Below, piece after piece: positions 58,002-64,000 of a stretch of 64,000 nucleotides of DNA. Within the stretch, counting starts at the first letter, position 1, and each line of letters starts with the position of its first letter. The DNA is from Linum tenue (lineage: Eukaryota > Streptophyta > Magnoliopsida > Malpighiales > Linaceae). The translations under genes and the position numbers were made by a program. The notes under the pieces were generated by a model, which saw only the letters and a program-made list of their open reading frames with translations, was not told the origin of the DNA and made no database searches. The DNA lies in contig CAMGYJ010000006.1 of assembly GCA_946122785.1 (NCBI GenBank), positions 47,636,066 through 47,700,065 of the forward strand, in the 5' to 3' direction.

Positions 58002-60105
58002 GGAAGAGATTTAAAAAAAAAATCATGGATTTTTAAATACTTGGGGGCAATAAGATATTTCAAAAACCTGCCAATTAGCAATTTCGAAATTTTTATTATC
58101 CACAATTCATGGCCTTCCCAAACGCACAAGTTTTTCAAAATCTCTCGTAATTATAGGGATTGTGGCAAAATTCCTGATCCAAACTGACCCCTATAAATAT
58201 TCCACCGCTTCTTCTATTTTAACACCAGCACATCTCTCCCCGGAATCTGATTCCGCACCATCCTTTTCACCCTGCCGAATGGGTTTTCCCCCTCCATCGT
58301 TCATCACTCAATTTATAATTTATATCACAGTTCACACCATATATCCACAGTTGTAACTAAATCACATCGATGAGATCTAAGATCGCTAACTATAACCTAC
58401 TAAACCCAAGATTTACTGTAAAGAAGAGGAATGCAAAAGAAGCAGAGTGAAAAATAGACAAAGAAATTGAAATGGCAGTCGATTAGTATGAGAATATGAC
58501 AGGATCTTGTGAACTTTTCTATTCTTATTGATGATGAAATAATAAAAATTAATGATGAAATATTGTATACAAAAGATAATTTGGTGTTAGAAAGGAATGT
58601 TATAGAAGTTTATGAACGAGCAAAGTATGTGTATGATTTAATTATCGTGATGCATTTAGGAATGATAATGAGCAAGTTGGGTATATATTAGGTATTTTGT
58701 CTTCGGGTGTGGGTTGGGTCAGGTTGACCCATAAGAGCATGTAATATAAATAAAAATGCTTCAAATATTAATTTTTTCATTAATAAGTCGATAAATAAAC
58801 TATGACATGATAAATTCTGTTAAATTACTCCAAACTTGAGTTTTGTACACTTTTATTATAGCCAAGTCACGATGTAATAAAAACAAAATCCTAATAATTT
58901 GATAAAATTACATAAAAATTTAGGCAAAACGAGTTGAGAATGTGGCAGGTCAGGTCGAGGAGAGTACTTATAGCGGCCCCATCCCACCTAAAAGACGAGT
59001 ATTACCACTCCAAAACATGTCAAACAAGTTGGGTAGGACATGCCACGTCAAAATTGATATCTCTAGATTCATTTACAACTACTATGATATGGTCATATAA
59101 TTCAAAAGTTTAAACTATGATAGTAATATTATGTTGACTCAATTTATAATGTTTTAAATGAAAAGTGAAAAATCACTAAGATAATTAATCAATACTAATG
59201 AAAAAAATTATTTCTACTAAATATGCGTAAAACATAGACTCAAACACCACAAAATAAAAAAATTACCTAAATGGAAAATAAATAAAATAGGATCACCTGC
59301 CAGAAGGGCAGGGTTTAAGCTAGTTAACTTGATGAAGATTTAAGGTAAAATGTCTTCAACGTAGTTGTGGCAATTTTCGATTTGGCTTGTTTGATTTGAC
59401 TTGTTCCGACTTGTTTGGGATGTATATTACGCTACCAGCGATAGCATGAGCTAGGAATGGATATTGTTTCTGCTTCTCGTTCTGTTCTTATCTATTTTAT
59501 CATGATTTGCACCAATATTTATTTGTATCTCCCCAATTTTGATCTTTCTAAAATTATATATTCATCTTAAATAAATTTAAAACTCTCATCTTTCAACTAT
59601 TTAAGGTAGCTTATATGCATGAGCCTAAACCAAGGTCAAATTCCAGAAGGTTGAGCTTGAAAGAAAAGTCCAAGATCATTTTTATCGAAGTAGTACCTCC
59701 GATTCCTCTAAATCTGGGCCACCACAAGCTAGCAAAAGAAGACGAAAAGAAGACAAGCTAGCAAAAGAAGACCAAAAGAAGATCTAAACGAAATTAGCTC
59801 AAATATGTGTTGAATGGTAATTTGCAATCAACCCTATCATCACTAAACATCACACATGGTAGATCTCTATGTCATCAATATGGATTAATTATCAACTTCA
59901 AATCATTATTATTATGGAGTGTCAAATAGAACATGGAGTGTTCTTCTTTCTGCCGCTAGCTCATGAAGGATGCAAAATAATGGTTGAAGACAAAGTGATC
60001 AATGCATGGAGTAATTACATGGACCAATCACTTATCTTCTTAAACACAGGCACATGCACTAACGTGATGGAGAGGAAATGATAAGAGGGGCATTTCATTA
60101 ATATG
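58002..60105. other. No gene recognised; AT-rich intergenic DNA
   Basis: Short domainless frames only. A 29-bp tandem duplication of AAGCTAGCAAAAGAAGAC(C/G) lies at about 59728-59785. Confidence 0.45.
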
Positions 60106-60385
60106 TGTTCCCTACAATAATTAGTTGTATTTGTTTCCATTATCATGTAATATATGTGTGTAACATGCATGGTATGGGGAGTGGATCAGAAAGTCAGAGA
60201 GAGTGTGGGCAAGAGACAGAAAAAGAAAAAGAAAGAAGTCTCTGCCGTGTGTATGTTTGTAAACAACAAGAGCCAAAAGTTAAGGCTTTGTTTGGTTGAG
60301 TGAGTTTCTAAATTGAGTGATTAAACACCAAATATTTCCTTTGTGTTGATCCTAAATCAAACCACATTTCCACTAATACCCAACA
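60106..60385 (+). repeat. Probable 5' LTR of Ty1/copia element
   Basis: Starts TGTTCCCTAC and ends CCAACA, with TG...CA-type ends, four bases before a copia PBS. About 280 bp, a normal size for a small copia LTR. The partner LTR is beyond the window, so the left limit is inferred. Confidence 0.5.
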
Positions 60386-60389
60386 AATT

Positions 60390-60401
60390 TGGTATCAGAG
60401 C
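60390..60401 (+). other. Copia primer-binding site (tRNA-iMet type)
   Basis: TGGTATCAGAGC four bases after the probable LTR end. Confidence 0.9.
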
Positions 60402-60465
60402 TTAATACCCTTCTATCATATTAAATCCCCATTTTTCTAGCCTACCCAAATCTTCTAAAAAAGCC

Positions 60466-61609
60466 ATGGCAATAACTTCATCAAAAACCATGTTTACACC
60501 TCTTCTAATCAAATCCCCATTTTCGATGGAGAATTGTACGAGTATTGGAGTGCCCAAATGGAGTCTATTTTCATCTCTCAAGATCTATGGGATATCGTCC
60601 AAGAAGGCTACGAAGATCCACAAGTTGAGGATGAAGATTCCAAGAAATGAGTAGGCAAGCAAACAAAGGAGTACAAGGAGAACGTCAAGCAAAATGCCAG
60701 CGCCTTGAGAATCATTCAGCAAGCAGTGAGCAAATCAATTTACCCAAGAATCTATGGCATCAAAAAGGCCAAAGAAGCTTGGGATGTCTTGCGTAAACAA
60801 TTTCAAGGCTCTGAAAAGTCCATCTCCATCAGGCAAAAAAGTTTATGGCGCCAGTTCGACAACTTGATGATGAAGGAAACCGACACCATCAAAGACTTTC
60901 ATTCGCGTGTGGCAAAGACAGTCAACCAGATCAAAGCCACCGGTGACATCATGGAAGAAAGAAAATTGTGGAGAGAATTCTCCGCAGTTTGTCATCAAAG
61001 TTCGAGCATATTGTTGTTGTGATAGAAGAAACCAAAGATTTGTCAAATCTACCAATGACCGAGTTGATGGGCTCATTTGTCGCACACGAGCAAAGAATGA
61101 GGCACTTCATCAAACCGCCATTGGAGCCAGCTTTCCCGTCAAAAGTCAACATGATGGAAAGTAAATATGTCAAATCGGAGCAAGCCTAGAGAGGGGGAAA
61201 CTCACAAGGAAGAGGAAGATTTAATTACAGAGAAAACAACATGCAAAATTATCAACAGAAAAAATCGGGCTACACCGACTTGAGTTGCATAATTTGCAAA
61301 AAGGCGGGTCATGCAACGAAAGACTACAGATTCAAGTGCATCAAGTGTAGAATTCAAAACCATTCCCAGATAGATTGTTGGTTCCAGAACAAGCAAGAAG
61401 ATGGCGATTCAAGCGGCATAAAAAAAAATGAAGAAAGCAATATGGTAGCCTTATCATGCTTGAATGGTGAGCAAAAATCACAGCTTCCCTGGATGGTGGA
61501 TAGTGGTTGCAGTAACCACATGACTGGAGATCTGGAGTCCTTCAGCGACATCAATGACCAATACTGCTCTCAAGTCAAATTGGGAGACGGAAAGAAGCTA
61601 AAAGTGTAA
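60466..61609 (+). pseudogene. Copia gag-protease, frameshifted
   Basis: Gag blocks include 'EYWSAQMESIFISQDLW' in a shifted frame, then (60705-60956) 'GIKKAKEAWDVLRKQFQGS' and 'DTIKDFHSRVAKTVNQIKA', and after a frameshift 'ILRSLSSKFEHIVVVIEET'. Two zinc knuckles: C-I-I-C-X4-H with Asp-Tyr where the last Cys should be, and the intact C-I-K-C-X4-H-X4-C. Protease has the active-site 'WMVDSGCSNHMTG' (61492-61530). Stops: TGA at 60648-60650 after 'EDEDSKK', one after 'VKSEQA' (61187-61189) and one after 'GDGKKLKV' (61607-61609). Confidence 0.85.
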
Positions 61610-64000
61610 TGAAAAGGCACAGTTGTTGTATGCACAGAAGAAGGTAACAAAACTCTCATCCGATACATTTTGTATGTTCCGGAGCTAACTCTCAATCTAC
61701 TAAGCGTGGGACAACTGATGCTGGAAAATTATAAGCTATTGTTTGATAATGGCGTGTGCGAGATTACCAACAAAGCTGACAACTTCATGGTGGCCAAAGT
61801 CCCGATGACTTCCAACAGAATTATCTCTCTTGCTATGTCACAAAATGGTGAAGTAGCATTCAAGAGTGAAAATATGGATCAGTCCTTCCTATGGCATCTC
61901 AGATATGGTCATCTCAACTTCAAAGGTCTCAAATTATTGAGGTAGAAAAATATGGTGGTGGGACTTCTCCAGATCAACAGAGAAGATAAAATTTGTGAAG
62001 GGTGTATATATGGCAAAATGCATCGTTTACCATTTCCAAAAACATCTTGGAGAGCAAAAGCACCACTGGAGTTGGTATATGCAGACATATGCGGTCCAAC
62101 CCGAACACAATCGCTTAGCGGCAAAAGATACTTTCTACTATTTGTAGATGACTTCACCAGAATGATGTGGGTATTCTTTCTAGAGCAAAAGTCAGAAGTT
62201 TTTCCCAAGTTCCGTCAATTCAAAGCAGTAGTTGAGAAGGAAAGCTGCCATCAAATTAAAACTCTCCGAACAGACCGTGGAGGAGAATTTATTTATTCTC
62301 CATTCATGGAGTATTGCCGCAACAACGAAATCAAAAGGCAATTGACGGTCCGTTACACACCACAACAAAATGGCGTAGTAGAACGGAAAGCCGCACGATT
62401 GTGGAAATGGCGAGAAGTATGCTCAAATCCAAAAATCTTCCCAACAGCTTGTGGGCAGAAGCGTTCAATACAACAATTTACATCCTTAACAGATCACTAA
62501 CCAAAGAAGTTCGGAACAATAAACCGATACATGCGTGGCACCACCGGAGGCCACAGGTGGATCAATTCAAAGTCTTTGGGTGCATAGCTTATGCACATAT
62601 CTCTACCCAAACCGAGACAAGTTTGACCAGAAGGGAGAGAAGCTGATCTTCACTGGCTATAGTGATGAATCCAAAGGCTATCATCTTTACAATCCAGTAA
62701 ATAACGAAGTGGTGGTTTCCCGAGATGTGATCTTTAATGAGATGGAGGAGTGGAATTGGGAAAATCCAATTTCTCAATCTCCACCAAGTTATGAAATTTT
62801 GGAGGACTCAGCATTTCCAGAAGATCCCAGCAACGACCCAGATCCAGTTGCTAGTCGAGAAAGAAATTCTGCACCTAGCCTAGAAGGAGCAACTTTAGAG
62901 ACGTCGTAACAAACTCGGATTCACCTCCGTTGAGAACAAGGTCTTTGCGAGAAATTTATGAAACAAGTCATGTTGCATATTTTTCTTGTGAACCTCAAGT
63001 CTTTGAAGAAGCAACCAAAGAAGAAGTTTGGAACAAGGCAATGGATGCAAAAATATCCATGATCGGGAAAAACAAGACATGAGAGCTTGTTGATCAACCG
63101 AAGGACAAGCCCGGTTATAGGTCTCAAATGGATCTATAAGGTCAAATTCAATGAAGATGGTCTATTCAGAAGTACAAAGCTCGACTAGTGGCAAAGGGGT
63201 ATTCACAACAGCCTAGTATTGATTTTCACAAGACATATGCAACAGTAGCGAGAATGGAGACAATCAGAATAGTTCTCGCTCTAGCTGCTCAACTAGAGTT
63301 ACCAGTATACCAGCTAGATGTAAAATCAGCATTCTGAATGGAGAACTGGAAGAAGAAGTCTATGTAGAACAACCACGAAGCTATGAGAAAAAATCAGAAG
63401 AAGACAAAGTCTATCATCTTCGAAAGGGTTTATACGGGCTGAAGCAAGCACCGAGAACCTGGAACAGCAGAATTGATCGATATTTTCCGCAAAATGGATT
63501 TCAAAGAAGTCCGAGTGAAGCATCTCTCTACATCAAAAAGGGGGAAGGCAAAGATTTTCTAATGGTGTGTTTGTATGTTGATGACTTGATTTACACAGGA
63601 ACAAGTCAGCGAATGATTGAAGAATTCAAAAGTACCATGATGAAAGAATTAGAGATGACGAACTTGGGACTCATGAAGTATTTTATTGGGATCCAAGTGA
63701 AGCAGTCGTCTGGAGAAATATTTATTTCACAGGAGAAGTACACCGAAGATATGCTGAAAAGATTTCACATAGCAACGTGCAAACCAGTCTCAACACCGAT
63801 GGCGTTGAACGAGAAATTCCAACGCATTGATGAAGCTGAAAAAGTCGATGGAAAGTTGTACATAAGTCTTGTCGGGTCACTCATTTACCTAACACATACT
63901 AGGCCAGATATATGTCATTCAATAAGTCTTATATCAAGATTTATGAATGAACCTAGCAAAATTCATTTTGCAGCAGGCAAAATAATTTTGCGATATCTTC
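61610..64000 (+). pseudogene. Copia integrase-RT, frameshifted, 3' end outside window
   Basis: After 'YVPELTLNLLSVGQLM' comes the zinc-binding 'LWHLRYGHLNFKGLKLL...CEGCIYGKMHRLPF'. The integrase core has all three acidic blocks: 'VYADICGPTRT', 'TDRGGEF', and 'QQNGVVERK', where a frameshift follows. Then 'SLWAEAFNTTIYILNRS' and the GKM/Tyr-rich linker. RT: '[16 protein letters not shown]', 'YQLDVKSAF' (a base lost just after, frameshift near 63338), 'GLYGLKQAPRTWNSRID', intact YVDD ('CLYVDDLIYTGT', 63568-63603), 'MKYFIGIQV', 'GSLIYLTHTRPDI'. Stop codons at 61942-61944 and 63079-63081. RNase H is cut by the window end. Confidence 0.85.

Larger units (their letters stand above)
60106..64000 (+). 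mobile_element. Ty1/copia retrotransposon, truncated by window end
   Basis: LTR, PBS, gag, protease, integrase and RT in copia order (integrase before RT) on the + strand. The last readable part is RT/RNase H linker. Multiple frameshifts and stops in every module show it is defective, although large conserved blocks remain. It is a different lineage from the 8.5-kb copia: two zinc knuckles in gag and a different integrase linker. Confidence 0.9.

Overview
This is nuclear DNA of a flowering plant, most likely a eudicot. It is AT-rich and dominated by transposable elements, and it holds one clearly intact host gene with introns. That gene, at 47.4-52.4 kb on the + strand, is an orthologue of CIP111 (calmodulin-interacting protein 111), an AFG2/SPATA5-type double-AAA ATPase. 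Ten exons can be joined in phase to give about 1000 residues. The plant assignment rests on CIP111, a captured UBL5 exon and plant-specific element families: Athila-type Ty3/gypsy, Ale-like and other Ty1/copia, Mutator-like (MULE), hAT and CACTA ends.

Layout. 1-8.5 kb: decayed LTR remnants, foldback and CACTA-like repeats, and small MITEs. 8.5-29.0 kb: a three-level nest. A Ty1/copia element (+ strand) is split inside its integrase by an Athila-like element (- strand), which is itself interrupted by a second, young Athila element at 15337-27617. The young copy has 1.36-kb LTRs, a tRNA-Asp-type PBS, a PPT and a perfect ACAAC target-site duplication. The right side of the outer element is lost, and its gag-like DNA is fused directly to copia reverse transcriptase at about 28608. 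29.0-34.3 kb: simple repeats, then an LTR element with gag and protease remains but no RT or integrase. 34.5-37.8 kb: a MULE-MITE and a hAT element with perfect TSDs, then a Pack-MULE carrying the first 28 codons of UBL5, then a CACTA terminus. 38-46.8 kb: an Athila LTR fragment, a LINE fragment, a near-perfect foldback element, and a second longer copy of the Pack-MULE family without UBL5. 46.4-52.4 kb: a foldback element about 540 bp upstream of CIP111, then CIP111. 52.4-60 kb: gene-poor, with nested hAT elements, a long-TIR MULE-like element, a tRNA-like sequence and a second copy of the 7.5-kb MITE. 60.1-64 kb: a frameshifted Ty1/copia element that runs off the window.

Apart from CIP111, almost everything is mobile DNA in various states of decay. 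The most interesting items are the UBL5-carrying MULE and its repeated TATA-bearing hairpin modules, a candidate internal promoter plus splice acceptor for the extra ORF of the young Athila element, a 44-nt poly(C) tract just inside CIP111 intron 4, and a CIP111 C-terminus that appears to lack the calmodulin-binding tail of the Arabidopsis protein. All functional statements come from reading the sequence against remembered family features; no database search was run.
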